DNA from: Athripsodes cinereus
Taxonomy: Eukaryota > Arthropoda > Insecta > Trichoptera > Leptoceridae
DNA length: 64,000 nucleotides
Assembly: GCA_947579605.1 (NCBI GenBank)
Contig: OX388305.1
Span: 20,659,542 to 20,723,541, forward strand
Direction: 5' to 3'
The notes below the pieces were generated by a model that did not search any database, was not told where the DNA came from, and saw only the letters and a program-made list of their open reading frames with translations. The position numbers and the translations under genes are program-made. Positions 11,880 through 22,327 of this stretch are shown in pieces. Position 1 is the first letter of the stretch; the number at the start of each line of letters is the position of its first letter.

Positions 11880-11960
11880 TATTTTTTTGCGAATGCGAAT
11901 GCGAATGCGAATACTTTGAAATATGCGAATATTCGCGAATGCGAATGCGAATGCGAATAT
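11880..11960. repeat. Subterminal hexamer repeat block, right end of the hAT-like element
   Basis: Mirror image of the left-end block: gcgaatgcgaatgcgaatgc runs with tattcgcg palindromes, followed by the TIR. Confidence 0.65.
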
Positions 11961-11982
11961 TCGTTACATCACTAGTCTGTAG

Positions 11983-12865
11983 TGAACTAATAATAATTAA
12001 TACATGCCGACATTCGGAAAGCCAGATGTTCAGGATGTTTTATAAACAATATTGGTGCATATGTTTGCAAATAGATAAGACTTTTTAGAAGATGAAATAT
12101 GCTCATAGTATTATGTATTCGGCAACATTGCATTTGTAAGGATAGGTTTCCCATTTTTTCTGCGTATCCTGTAAAAGACACGTAAAATTTAACGCGTAAG
12201 GCGATGAATAAACATCTTACATTCAGATATGAGACATGCCAGCAATCCTGAACGTCCTTTATTTTTACTGGCACCGTGAGAACAATCGGTATAATTATTA
12301 TTTTGTTACTTGTAGTAAGTTTGCTGGCAATAAACTTTTGCTTAGAACCGTCGGGCTATAATTTAAATTTAATGTACAAGTATATTTTGGTAATACATAA
12401 TTCTAAGAAATCAACTTCATAACATAAAAATTACTAAAACTTTGTAAACAATGAAAAAAGATACCTATAAAGTAATTCTTCGTATCTGACATAAATTTTA
12501 ATACGAAAGATTTAAGATATACGTAATAGTAACATCGTTTATTTAAATATTTTCAAATAAGTTTGAAGCTTACTGAAGCTAACTTATTTTGATATATACA
12601 TAATCGAAGCGTGACTATCGAATAAACTAATCCACTTACCTATTTTGTGAATAACAAGTAACTTTTTTAGTACTTCTATTATGACTTTATTGGTCACTAG
12701 CCGGCTTTCAAAAACTTCCGCTCTCATCATCAGGCTACCGTAAAGAAAAGAAATTATACCTACGTTGGGAGACAAAGAATATTAGAATTACCTACATACA
12801 TATGGAAAAAAATTACCTACCGATTGAGTAAGTCCTAAACTCGTATTTTAGGTTCTTACACAATT
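11983..12865. other. AT-rich spacer with one copy of a dispersed repeat (about 12675-12760)
   Basis: The segment gactttattggtcactagcc through ctctcatcatcagg recurs with few changes at about 22830-22890. Nothing else was recognised. I cannot classify the repeat. Confidence 0.5.
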
Positions 12866-13207
12866 ACATACGTATACAATGCACCAACCACATACATATA
12901 ACACCTAGAAGCAAGATAAAAAGGTCTTTTTTTTCATTTTGCACATGCCGGGAATCAAATCCAATACCTATAGGCCTAGTCAAAACACATTTAAACCTTA
13001 CGTTTTCGTTTCGTTTTCGTTCAAACGTTGACGACGTTGCGAGAACGCGTCAATTTTCGTAGCTACATGTGTATTTTAGCTACGAAAATTGACGCGTTCT
13101 CGCAACCTCGTCTTGTTTGAACGAAAACGTAACGCTTAAATGTATTTCGACTAGGCCTACTGGTGACTGAAAAGCAAGAGTGTTACCTCTGTATCACACA
13201 GATTGCC
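12866..13207 (-). mobile_element. tRNA-derived SINE copy, split by a MITE
   Basis: The sequence at 12866-12970 matches the body and box-B side of the SINE at 32169-32400 (atacaatgcac, aacacctag, aaaaggtc, gccgggaatc). The box-A side resumes at about 13160 (ctggtgactgaaaagcaaga) after the foldback element at 12973-13157. The SINE was therefore in place before the MITE landed. The copy is quite diverged. Confidence 0.55.
12973..13157. mobile_element. 185-bp foldback MITE with TA target duplication
   Basis: Two long inverted arms meet at a short loop near acatgtgtattt. They start ggcctagtcaaaacacattt and end in its near complement, and contain the paired block acgaaaattgacgcgttctc. TA lies on both sides (12971-12972 and 13158-13159), consistent with mobilisation by a Tc1/mariner-type transposase. 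A partial second copy is at 63735-63830. Confidence 0.8.
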
Positions 13208-13860
13208 ATATATTCCAACCAACCTATTCAAATTATTATTTAAAAATTAAACTTTACTTCCCATAAATAGCCCATAAAAAAAAACAAGTTGTTTACTTAA
13301 TGTTGACACAGTTCACAATATTTTTTTCCAAATAACAGCACAGATATAAAAGTTTGAGAAGACGAGTACATAATACAAAATAATTCAACGTAATGTGAAA
13401 ATATTTGAACGAATCAAGTAGCTGGAATTGTAGGAATCTAATTTAAGTACACGCATTCTCAAATACGAGGTAAACACTTTTATATTATTATTATTATCAT
13501 TCAATCTTTTACACACACAAAAAACTCTATCGCCCTTTCCCGACAACAATATTCACACTCTGATAAAATATTACTTATATTAGGTATCGTATAGATACAA
13601 ACCATAACGTACCTTTATCCTTCGAGGCGTAATACAAGTACATCTTTATAAATACATACCTACCGCTAGTGATGAGAACAATCGAAAAATTTACTAGATA
13701 AATTAATAGTTTCAAAATCGAATGAATTTAATCAATCGAAGAAAACTTGACATGCTTGCTCATGATCAAAAGAATAATTAGGTACTCTACCTACTTGGTT
13801 CACAAATCGAATAAATTACTCGAAATTCAAAAAAATAACTCAATATCGAATATAATAAAT
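13208..13860. other. AT-rich spacer
   Basis: No element ends, RNA genes or coding regions were recognised. Confidence 0.5.
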
Positions 13861-13864
13861 GTAA

Positions 13865-14275
13865 TACTAAGAAGAATGGTTGGTAAAACATTGCGGGACA
13901 GAGTGAAGAATGAGGATATCAGGAGAATGAGCGGATGCGAGAAGAGTGTTGTGGATAGAATGCGTGTAAATAAGTTACGATGGTTTGGACATGTTGAGCG
14001 AATGCAAAATGAAAGAATGGCGAAGAGGATGTACTTGTCTGATGAGGAGGTGTGAGGAAGCTTGGACGGCCAAGAACCACGTGGCTTGAGCACGTGGATC
14101 AAATCCTAAAGGACGGCCGCGTGTTAAGTAAGAGAAATCGGCGAACATGTATGAGAAACTGGATGAATGTGGAGGAAGCGAAAGAAGTTTGTAAGGATAG
14201 ATCTATATGGCGTTCCTTTCTCTCTGCCTACCCCTCCTGGGACATGGCGTGAGGGTATAGATAGATAGATAAATG
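13865..14275 (+). mobile_element. Longest 3' fragment of the dispersed LRWFGHVERM LINE family
   Basis: Two adjacent frames encode the C-terminus of a non-LTR RT ORF. 13870-14055 gives RRMVGKTLRDRVKNEDIRRM, then VNKLRWFGHVERMQNERMAK and YLSDEEV. 14052-14252 gives GRPRTTWLEHVDQILKDGRV, CMRNWMNVEEAKEVCKDRS and SAYPSWDMA. They are out of register by a single frameshift near 14052. The stop is followed by GGGTATAG and a short (ATAG)n tail. This copy is the best reference for recognising the other scraps listed here. The RT core lies outside the fragment. Confidence 0.72.
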
Positions 14276-14360
14276 TAATAACTATGCTGTCTTTTTATCT
14301 TTTTTTGTTACTTTTGTGTATTTGTATTAATTTTAAATATTGTATTATTATTTTTTTTAA

Positions 14361-15724
14361 CCTTCTGCAGCTGAGGTGGTAGTCTACCAGACACCACATA
14401 TCACAAAATTGTCCTTAACATGTATATATTTATAGTTACGATCCCGGCATGCTTAGTACCTTAGTATTTCGTCAACGTGGAGGGATCAGTTAGCAATGAG
14501 CGGTTGAGATGAGTGTAGGTACTGTGCTACAGCAAGGAGGTGTCTACTAGTCTACCACGTCAGTGTTAAGGTATGTGTCTGTGAATCTACCACGTCAGTA
14601 AAATTGAAAAAAAAACCGTAGTATCTCCCAGGCTACAGGTCAGTAAGACCGTTTTTAGATGTTGTTATTTCATAGTAAAATTATATTATTTGTATGTTAT
14701 GTATAGTAAGTTGTAGGTATAATGCATCGGTGTATAGGTGCGTACATGACGATGGCCGGGTTTGAATTGCAGGTGCATACCTATAGAGATGATGTGGTGA
14801 TTATGACCTGTGTTTCGCCTTTATTTCTCCCTTCTGTATAATATAATAATAATCTTTATTCAACAACAAAATATTTACAAAAATATTTGTCAATGGTAAT
14901 AAGTGCCTACTTAATGGGTGTTGGTCAGCTTCATCCTCTCGTTTTTTGTGGATGAAATTGATAAAAAATGCTCGATATATTCTTGCTTCTATAAATTGTT
15001 TTATATCAAGCGTGTGATAGTAGCGACAATAAAATGAAAAGAAGTACCTTTTTTATTGAATATGTCACGTAGTTTAGTACTAGATCACATGAAGGCGCGA
15101 GCGTATAATGAAAGACTGCCAAGAGAACTGCGAATAACAGTGAGCAGAGTTTTGGGCAAAAATCTGCCTCTTCCACCTCCAAAATCACAATCTACTTCTA
15201 CAATTGCACGAAAATTTTGTCATATTTGCTCAACAAAAATAAAAAGACAAACCAAATACATATGTTTTGATTGTTTCAAGCCGATTTGCCTGCAATGCTC
15301 AAAGCCAAAATGTGAATTTAGGCAAGAAAAAATGTAAAAACTTAAAGCTGTGTATTTTTTTATTTGACCATAAGATTTTATTCAAATTTTTATCTATGAT
15401 TACTATAAGTGTTAATTTTAATAATAAATTCAAGTTGTTTTTATTTTTTAGTTATGTTATTTTTGAAAATATTTTTTTAGTAGTCGGTTGATTTTGCGAA
15501 CTGATTTTGACCAAAAACAATAAATGGTGTTATTAATAGAAAAATGTTGTTTTTTTCTACATTTAACTGAATAGAAATATAATACATGAGTATATTTTTT
15601 AGACAATACCAATTAATTAGGTATTTAACACTAGTTTCACAAAAAAAAATGACGGTAAAATGGTGTCCAACAGTCTACCACGTCAGTAAATTTGTGAAGT
15701 TTAAGGCACGTCAGTTGCAGAAGG
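14361..15724 (+). mobile_element. piggyBac-like element, internally deleted, TTAA-flanked
   Basis: The left terminus ccttctgcagctgaggtggt (14361) and the reverse complement of the right terminus, ccttctgcaactgacgtgcc (ending 15724), form imperfect TIRs. TTAA lies directly outside both (14357-14360 and 15725-15728). That is the target of piggyBac-type transposases. A subterminal motif, TCTACCACGTCAG, occurs near 14553 and 14590 and again at 15674, with a variant at 14383. Only the C-terminal end of a transposase remains (15062-15337), so the 1364-bp element is a non-autonomous deletion derivative. Confidence 0.8.
15062..15337 (+). pseudogene. C-terminal remnant of a piggyBac-like transposase
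   Basis: The frame starts at the ATG at 15062 and runs 91 codons. It has the ALARAY-like lead (DHMKARAYNERLPRELR), a linker with LPLPPPKSQ, then a cysteine-rich end: CHIC, CFDC, CLQC and KPKC. piggyBac transposases end in exactly this kind of zinc-coordinating cysteine-rich domain, which binds the transposon termini. The DDD catalytic core is absent. The remnant might still be expressed as a small DNA-binding peptide, but nothing shows that it is. Confidence 0.7.
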
Positions 15725-15811
15725 TTAAATTTACTTTGACTTTTTTAGGAAATTTTAAATTTTGCTTTTTTTCTCAAGACTAAGACATTTCTGGTAAGAG
15801 TGGAATCTTCG

Positions 15812-16017
15812 CTGGTCCACATGTTGAGTGTATTAATTGTTAACATATAATGTTATGACTGTTGGATTATTTAATATTGTGAAAATAAATAAATAAATAA
15901 AATAAAATAAATAAAAAATCTTTTGTATCGTCTTTTTGGAAGCAAGGAGTGCTAGATGGTTAATTGTTTCCTGGATACGAACACTTTCCGTAGTGATTTT
16001 CTGCGGTCTAAAAAAAC
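15812..16017. repeat. Tandem duplication, unit 1 (206 bp)
   Basis: Starts ctggtccacatgttgagtgt and is followed directly by a nearly identical second unit. It contains an (AAAT)n/(AAATA)n stretch and the sequence cctggatacgaacactttcc. High identity suggests a recent duplication. Confidence 0.85.
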
Positions 16018-16213
16018 TGGTCCACATGTTGAGTGTATTAATTGTTAACATATAATGTTATGACTGTTTGATTCTTTAATATTGTGAAAATAAATAAATA
16101 AATAAAATAAAAAATCTTTTTTATCGTCTTTTTGGAAGCAAGGAGTGCTAGATGGTTAATTGTTTCCTGGATACGAACACTTTCCGTAGTGATTTTCTGC
16201 GGTCTAAAAAAAC
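16018..16213. repeat. Tandem duplication, unit 2 (196 bp)
   Basis: Second copy of the preceding unit. The main difference is a shorter A/T microsatellite in the middle. Confidence 0.85.
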
Positions 16214-17734
16214 TTTCGAAATAGGTACCTACTTCCTTGAATTATATTCTTATACATTAATCAGAATATTCATAAGATCAGTATCATAATTATATCCCAC
16301 AAGTGGGGCAGTCAGCAACCCAGCTGCATTTAATTGTTTATTTCAAAATAATTTATTGATACTCTTGACTTCAAAATAGAAAACGAATTACTTTGTACCA
16401 ATGTACATTGAATCGTGTAACTGATATTTTTATGATACTTTGTATTGATTTGAAATAATGTAATCAACGTACAGTGAAGAGAATAAAATAATAAATAAAA
16501 CATCATTCGAATATTTTTATGTTTATACTACCTACTTATTTTATACTTTCGCATCTTGATATTTCATTTAATATTAATTTTAATTATTTTTAATTTATTA
16601 AGCAAACTATCAACAATGAAATAATTAATAAAACAATACAACTAATAATTACAGCTAAATTATCAATTACAGATTAAAAATCTAGTGAGGCAGTGTAATT
16701 TCTTCACTGCATTGGAATGGAATATTTACGTGATTAATGTTGTTGCTTTGTTTTATTTGTTGTATTTTTTTTTTTTTTTATATATATTTATAAAGTTTGT
16801 TCCATTTGTTGTGAGGAAATAAATTTATTTCATTTCATTTCATTTCATTTCATTTTTGCACACAAAGAGATTAATTAAAGCAAAAAATGTGGAAACACAG
16901 GGGTCGATCGCCAACCTTTGTAGAGGAGAGGCACTTAGAGAAAAATTACTTGGCATGAATTCTGAAAAATATCTCGTACTAAGATACTGTGTGATGCGAT
17001 TATTTCCCTCACTATATTTACAAGAGTGGGAAGCCAATATTATACAATTTAATGCCTTTGTGAATAATAATATTGTTTGAATTTATAACCGTGAGATGTC
17101 GCTTCAGCAGGATCTCGAATTTCAGCGACATTTCTTGCGACACTACTTGTAATACTGTAAAATAAGCCTTAGTATGTATGTAGGTATATTTATGTATAAG
17201 GTACACTCAGCGCTCGAATATCTGTGTAGGTATTCCCACATACAAAATTTGTCAAGTGAAATTTATGGTCTCTGAAGAAGATATTGTTGTTGATTCAGCT
17301 TTCGAATATGTTATTATTATTATTTGTTTGGTTTCAGTTCAGTTTGAATATTGGTATGTAGAGATTCGAGAGAGTGTTGAAAGAGAATAAGTAATAATAT
17401 AAGAAAATGTTTAGCACTCGTCTTGAAAGATGTTTGTGCGATGTTACATAATTCAAACATTGTTTGACCTATTTATGAATATGGCTACATTTTACATAGG
17501 TAATACACATACTTTTAGAATTTTCCCTGAACATTAACTGATTTACAAGTATGCGAAAAGTTCAAAATCTAAGGAGCCCTAAAAAAATCCTTTGCTGCCT
17601 GTCTATCTCGACGTCCTTACTAGAAAGCCGTTGCTCAAAGCTTGGACTGCAGTACTGAAGATAGATGGAGAGAACTTTGGATATTATCGTCAGTAAGAAA
17701 CTAAATTCTAGTATCATATCCAACCAAAGAACTG
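16214..17734. other. AT-rich spacer with (TTTCA)n microsatellite at 16828-16855
   Basis: A poly-T run (about 16768-16781), then tatataaagtttgttccatttg and (TTTCA)n, looks like the tail of an unidentified retroelement. A segment at about 16290-16335 (atcccacaagtggggcagtc) resembles part of the dispersed repeat at 22960-23020. No gene was recognised. Confidence 0.45.
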
Positions 17735-17996
17735 TCTTGATCTATACTTCCCAGGAAAATATGGTGTACATTAAATCGTATAAAATATGATGTAAGCTGT
17801 ACAGTTTCCAACTTATATCAATGGGGATGGATTGATTCACCGGCGTGTAGGTACATGTGGAATGACACAAACTATCGACCATCTGATAAACAAGTGCCCC
17901 ACATATATGTATGCATTCCAAGGAGAACTTCATGACTTACACGCACTTACAGGTGACTCGATCTGGTGGCTGCGGAATTTGGATGTCAAGTTGTGA
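17735..17996 (+). pseudogene. C-terminal end of a LINE reverse transcriptase ORF
   Basis: The + strand encodes LPRKIWCTLNRIKYDV, then NLYQWGWIDSPACR. After one frameshift near 17850 it continues TCGMTQTIDHLINKCPTY, then FQGELHDLHALTGDSIWWL and RNLDVKL, with TGA at 17994-17996. This C/H-rich tail with a CxxP..H...C pattern closes many Jockey/CR1-type LINE ORFs in insects. The RT core is missing and the fragment has one visible frame break. Confidence 0.65.
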
Positions 17997-18970
17997 GCGA
18001 CCATATTTAAGAAGAATGAATGCTGCCTCTAAAATCAAAAAATTAGAAAGGCTGAAAATGTTCTTCTAGCCATCATCACATTGCCTCGACATTTTTGTTT
18101 CCTTCCAAGCCTCTTCATTTTTCTATTTAAAAGGTTAAATACCTGATTTAAAAGTTATTTAATATCAATTACTAATCTTGTGAAATAGCGTTTAATTATT
18201 AGTTCTACAACCTTTTTCCACAACAACATTCCCTTTGGCCCTTGAATATTCATCCAAATCATCAATTCGTTGCAACACTCAATCCCTTTTTTATTCGTGT
18301 GAATTGTTCGGCGAATTCAATAACATTACAAGTGTACCCAATTTTCTATTACGTTCATCAATTTTATTGAATTACTTTGATTATATTATGGGGGCTTATT
18401 GTATCAGAATACCTACGCGTAACGATACTTACTTATTTACCTATACCTACTTATTGTTTTTTACACGCGAAAGGCAAATAAGTAATAGGAAACAAGGAAA
18501 TGCGTTGTTTCTTTTGTATATTGTGTTTTATTGTGATTTTTCCAATTCCAAACAATACATTCTATTCACTGATATTTGCGGAATCACGAGATAAGATTTG
18601 TGCGAAGACTACGTTGGTACTTACTTATCTATTCTTTCATACTGAAGATAGGAAAAGAGAATTTAACCTGCTTTTCTTAATAAAAGCCATTTTTTTTTTA
18701 TCAGCATGTCATGTTTTTTTCTGTAAATTTCATTGTCTTTTATTTAAGCAAAAAACTTTAAGTATATTTAATGATTTAGAGATGCGTTTTATGGATATAA
18801 TTATTATTTTTTAAAGGTTGCATTTACATAAATAATTAAGATTCAAAATATTAAGTAATTCGACATCATCCAAACTTTTGAAGATGTTCATATACAATGA
18901 TCAGCGAAGATGTATGAATTAAAGTACTTTATATTTATTTATTTAATCAACGGAATACTACAGACAATAC
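17997..18970. other. AT-rich spacer
   Basis: The open frames at 18235-18594 and 18500-18814 are A/T-driven, lack a recognisable domain and overlap each other. I do not regard them as genes. Confidence 0.5.
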
Positions 18971-18974
18971 ATAT

Positions 18975-19060
18975 AATATATGTTTGCCGGCACCTGGGAT
19001 CGAACCCCGGACCCCTTGTTCAGAAGGCCGAGACTCTACCTCCAGGCTACCGACGAACTC
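18975..19060 (-). mobile_element. tRNA-derived SINE, second type
   Basis: On the minus strand a tRNA-like 72-nt block has a box A-like TAGCCTGGAGGTAGAG and a perfect box B GGTTCGATCCC, with a GTCGGTAGCC start. It lacks a clear acceptor-stem match at its end, so a true tRNA gene is unlikely. Its sequence differs from the SINE at 32169-32400, so it is a separate family or an independent tRNA-derived unit. Confidence 0.55.
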
Positions 19061-22000
19061 AATATATATTATGTGTTAGTGTTAAGTATATAATGTGTTT
19101 AGTACAATAACATATAATAATATATTATGTGATTTTGTAAATTCTGAGATACAGGGTATACCTACATCTAATAGTTTTGTAATATATTTTTAATTTACGA
19201 TACAATCAAAGTGCATGGAGTTTGTGAAGGTATTTGGGGGGGGGTACATTACTTTACAGAATATTGGCAATGATTAAAGGTTTTATTCTGTACAGTCAAT
19301 GACAAAGGAAAGTTCATTTTTTTCTGTATGTTTTAAAGTGAGAAAATACATATATTATTATTAAAACATGAATAACACAGTTAACATATTATTCAGTTCA
19401 GCGATGAGGTATGTCATCCATCGTAAATATCTCACCATTAAATTCGAATGGCAGGGAAATAATGATTTGTTTGTTTATAATATGCAGTATAACCCACCTG
19501 TGGCTAATTCGTAATGGTAAAGATATTTAGGTATTTATAAAAATAAAAAAAAAAAACAAAATAATCTAAAACCGGAAATCAGGTTCAATACATGCTTAAT
19601 ACAAGTATGTGAAACCAAACCAAAGTTTTAGTATCATTCCGGGAACAATATTATTTAACGGCGATCTGGCAATCCATTGCTCAAGATATAAAGGTTTGAA
19701 GATCTATTGTTTTGGAGGTATAAGATAAGGATTTGTTCAACGAACGAGTGTATTCCAAAGTTTTCACACTTGATAGTAGTTCGTTAGTTGGCTACTTCTT
19801 CAGGCTGCTCACTCTTATGAAACCTTCCGTGCAGAAAAATTTGTTAATGTCAAAAAATTAGAACCGGTCCCCATACTTCCGTACTATCTGGATAACCGCC
19901 ATGTTCTTTCATGGTATTGATATGGTACCTAGTTACATTTATTTATGTGTTTAGTTCATTCTATGTATACCTACTTGCATAACTGCCATATTTTAGTTTG
20001 GTTATACATAGATAGCTCGATCTGTGTGAATTGTCTACACATTATTATGTTATAGGTATTACTGCTATTTTATCAATGTCAGTATATTTTGTCCATGTAG
20101 GACTATTACATCGCCTGCAAATTGCTCATCATTATGTAGGTACATCTTATTTAATTCGTTTTCAAATATTCACCATTAGAATCTTAGTTGTGATTTGAAG
20201 AATTTGTCTTAGAGGGATCTCAAAATGACTTATCCCAAATTTCTGAGAAGGTTCAAATATTCTATTGTACCTACTTGCACGAAGCGGAATTTTGGGTGAA
20301 ATCATTAAATTGTTACCTACTGTTATACACAATATTATATTGCTGGGAAATTATTGAAGTTTTTTATTCACAGAATATAAAACAAACTAAAGTGAAAACA
20401 AAATAATATTCTTTTACCATGAAAAGTATTTTCAATTTGATTGAAAGTGATTTAAAGGTATGCATAGACTGAATAACTTTAATTTATTTTACGAATTGTT
20501 TTATGCCTCATGTTTTTTATAAATTATTTATTGTCTTTACATTGGATGAAGTTTATACTCACAAAATTGATGAAATTCATATATATTTTTTTCAAATGTT
20601 AGCTATTTCTCGTGCATTTTCAGAAATGCACAACAGTAGATACATAATTAAATTACAATTTATTTTCTCCATACAAGGTGTTGTTTTGTCTGAATTCCAC
20701 TAAAAAAATACCTTTATCTTACGTGTAACAAAAACATGTTTAATGTCATTTGATACGATGGATACTATTTTAGCTTTCTGTTTAATTTTTATCAATTTTA
20801 ATTATTGCAAAATATTTGAAATCATCAATTTTATTCAAATCAATTCAAGAAAGTGTAACGATGTTGTGTTTCAAAGTCGTCCAAATAAAAAAAGATTTTG
20901 TTGTTAACTTACCTACCTTGAGTCTTTACTTAATCCATTTGAGATAAGAAATAGGTGGTCTCGAGAAAATTGTTGCCTCCATGGTTAACAATAAATATTT
21001 CTCAATTGGAAAATAATATAATGACATTGAAAATGGCCAAATAGGTGAACGTTGTTCATGAATACTGGAAATGATTATTCAAGCCAGCATACAGCCAATT
21101 TGTTAGCTTTTCTCCACTCTACCAATTAGATTTTTCAAAATGATGCATTTTTAATACATGTTTCTCCAATTGCCTGATTGATATTATCCTAGTATGATAC
21201 GCGAATCAAACAACGAAAACGCGTTTAACCGTTTAAGAGTAGAACTTAATATTGGGAGAAAAGAAATAAGAATAACTTAGGTAAGGAGCTGGGTAAAAAA
21301 AAGCACAATTTGTAACCTATAAAAAAATATATATACCTAACTATCGTTCGAACTTTCTCCCTTAAAATATTATAAGAATAGTTTTGCTTTATTATAACGA
21401 TAAAGTCCTTAAGTATTTACTTCTCGAACACTGTTCAAAGGAGGTAAAATACTTATAAATTAACGGCAGTCAAGAGGGCGAACTGGTAAAAAGGTAATTT
21501 AATAACGATGTTTATAAAACTTTTTTCTAAGTTTTAAGCAAAAAAATGTATATTTTAACAAGGCGGGAATGTTTGAAAAAGTTCAATTAAATAATAAAGC
21601 AGACACAAATTATTTTTATTATTATTACTTTCATCCGCCCAAAGAATTAAAACTCGTTTTTTCTGAAATAAGTTTTCGAAAAGGTCCAGGGTTTGATGGA
21701 ATGTTTTTAGAGCGCATGCGTTGAAGGAGGTTGATATGTTTCAAGAACTTCAGTCACCGTTAACCAACGGCCGGATCGGTGGTATCTGTGTGGTGGGTAT
21801 TTTGCCTCTTACTATTATACTCTCCTGAAATATGAAATCTTAATGTTTCGGAACACCGCGATTTTGATCAAAAGTTTGTTTTTGGTTAATTATTTAAATT
21901 CGTAATATCGTAATTTAAAAATGTTGAAACAAAGTTACAGATTTTCACGCTAAATATGTATTGAAAAATGTTTCATGAATAAAGTTAAACAAAAAGTTTA

Positions 22001-22200
22001 TTTTTTATTAAAGTTTTGAGTTGACCGCTGTGTGCTTGTTGTGTACTTTGAAAACTTTTTTCAATTATTTCAACGTTTCACTTTCTTGTGGTAACCTGAA
22101 GCTAAAAGCTTAATTATGTTATAAGTTGTATAACCATTTTTGTAAAAAAAAAAAACAAAAAAACCGTTTGTGAAATTTGATGTGTATAATATTGTGTGTA
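19061..22200. other. AT-rich spacer with small dispersed repeats
   Basis: A copy of the CAGCGATGAGG repeat lies at about 19397-19430 and a 3' tail of the main SINE family at about 20003-20055. No coding region was recognised. The frame at 20503-20703 is A/T-driven. Confidence 0.45.
20003..20055 (+). mobile_element. SINE 3' tail fragment
   Basis: gctcgatctgtgtgaattgt followed by ctacacattattatgtta matches the 3' end of the SINE at 42654-42898. No head is present. Confidence 0.5.
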
Positions 22201-22260
22201 TTGGTGTACTTTTGGAATCATTATTAGTTATAAATGGAATGGACGAGTATTTAAAGTGAT

Positions 22261-22327
22261 TTCATCCGAGGTGTGATGGTTGATCCACTCAAGATCTTTT
22301 GGGTGTTAACCAATAGCACCTATCTTG
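22261..22327 (+). CDS. Candidate coding exon with strong splice donor
   Basis: An ATG at 22276 opens MVDPLKIFWVLTNSTYL plus one base. It runs into a good donor, CTTG|GTAAGA, at 22328. The frame stays open upstream to about 22259 (DFIRGV before the Met), so this could be an internal exon or the first coding exon. The codons look non-random for this AT-rich DNA (Pro, Trp, Thr, Asn, Ser and no A/T runs). From memory, not from a search, the peptide recalls a segment preceding a cadherin repeat in insect neural-type cadherins. The one-base remainder G would fit a following Val codon. No partner exon was found downstream, so the intron would be very long. Confidence 0.4.

Larger units (their letters stand above)
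8108..11974. mobile_element. hAT-like element, perfect 16-bp TIRs, 8-bp TSD, loaded with LINE DNA
   Basis: The left end begins tagtgatgtaacgaat at 8108 and the right end is its exact reverse complement, finishing at 11974. Both sides are flanked by the identical octamer gtctgtag (8100-8107 and 11975-11982). The 8-bp TSD is the hallmark of hAT-type integration. Each end carries a subterminal block of repeated GCGAAT/GAATGC hexamers that can fold (8140-8215 and 11880-11960). No hAT transposase frame was found. The interior is mainly a degraded minus-strand LINE (about 8746-11640). The element is therefore a non-autonomous hAT either invaded by, or mobilised together with, a LINE. Confidence 0.85.

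Noticed and set aside
18235..18814. Two overlapping + frames of 104-119 codons as genes
   Set aside because: A/T-driven composition, overlap in different frames, and no domain or flanking signals.
18975..19060. True tRNA gene on the minus strand
   Set aside because: Box B is perfect, but the acceptor stem does not close and the block looks like a SINE head.
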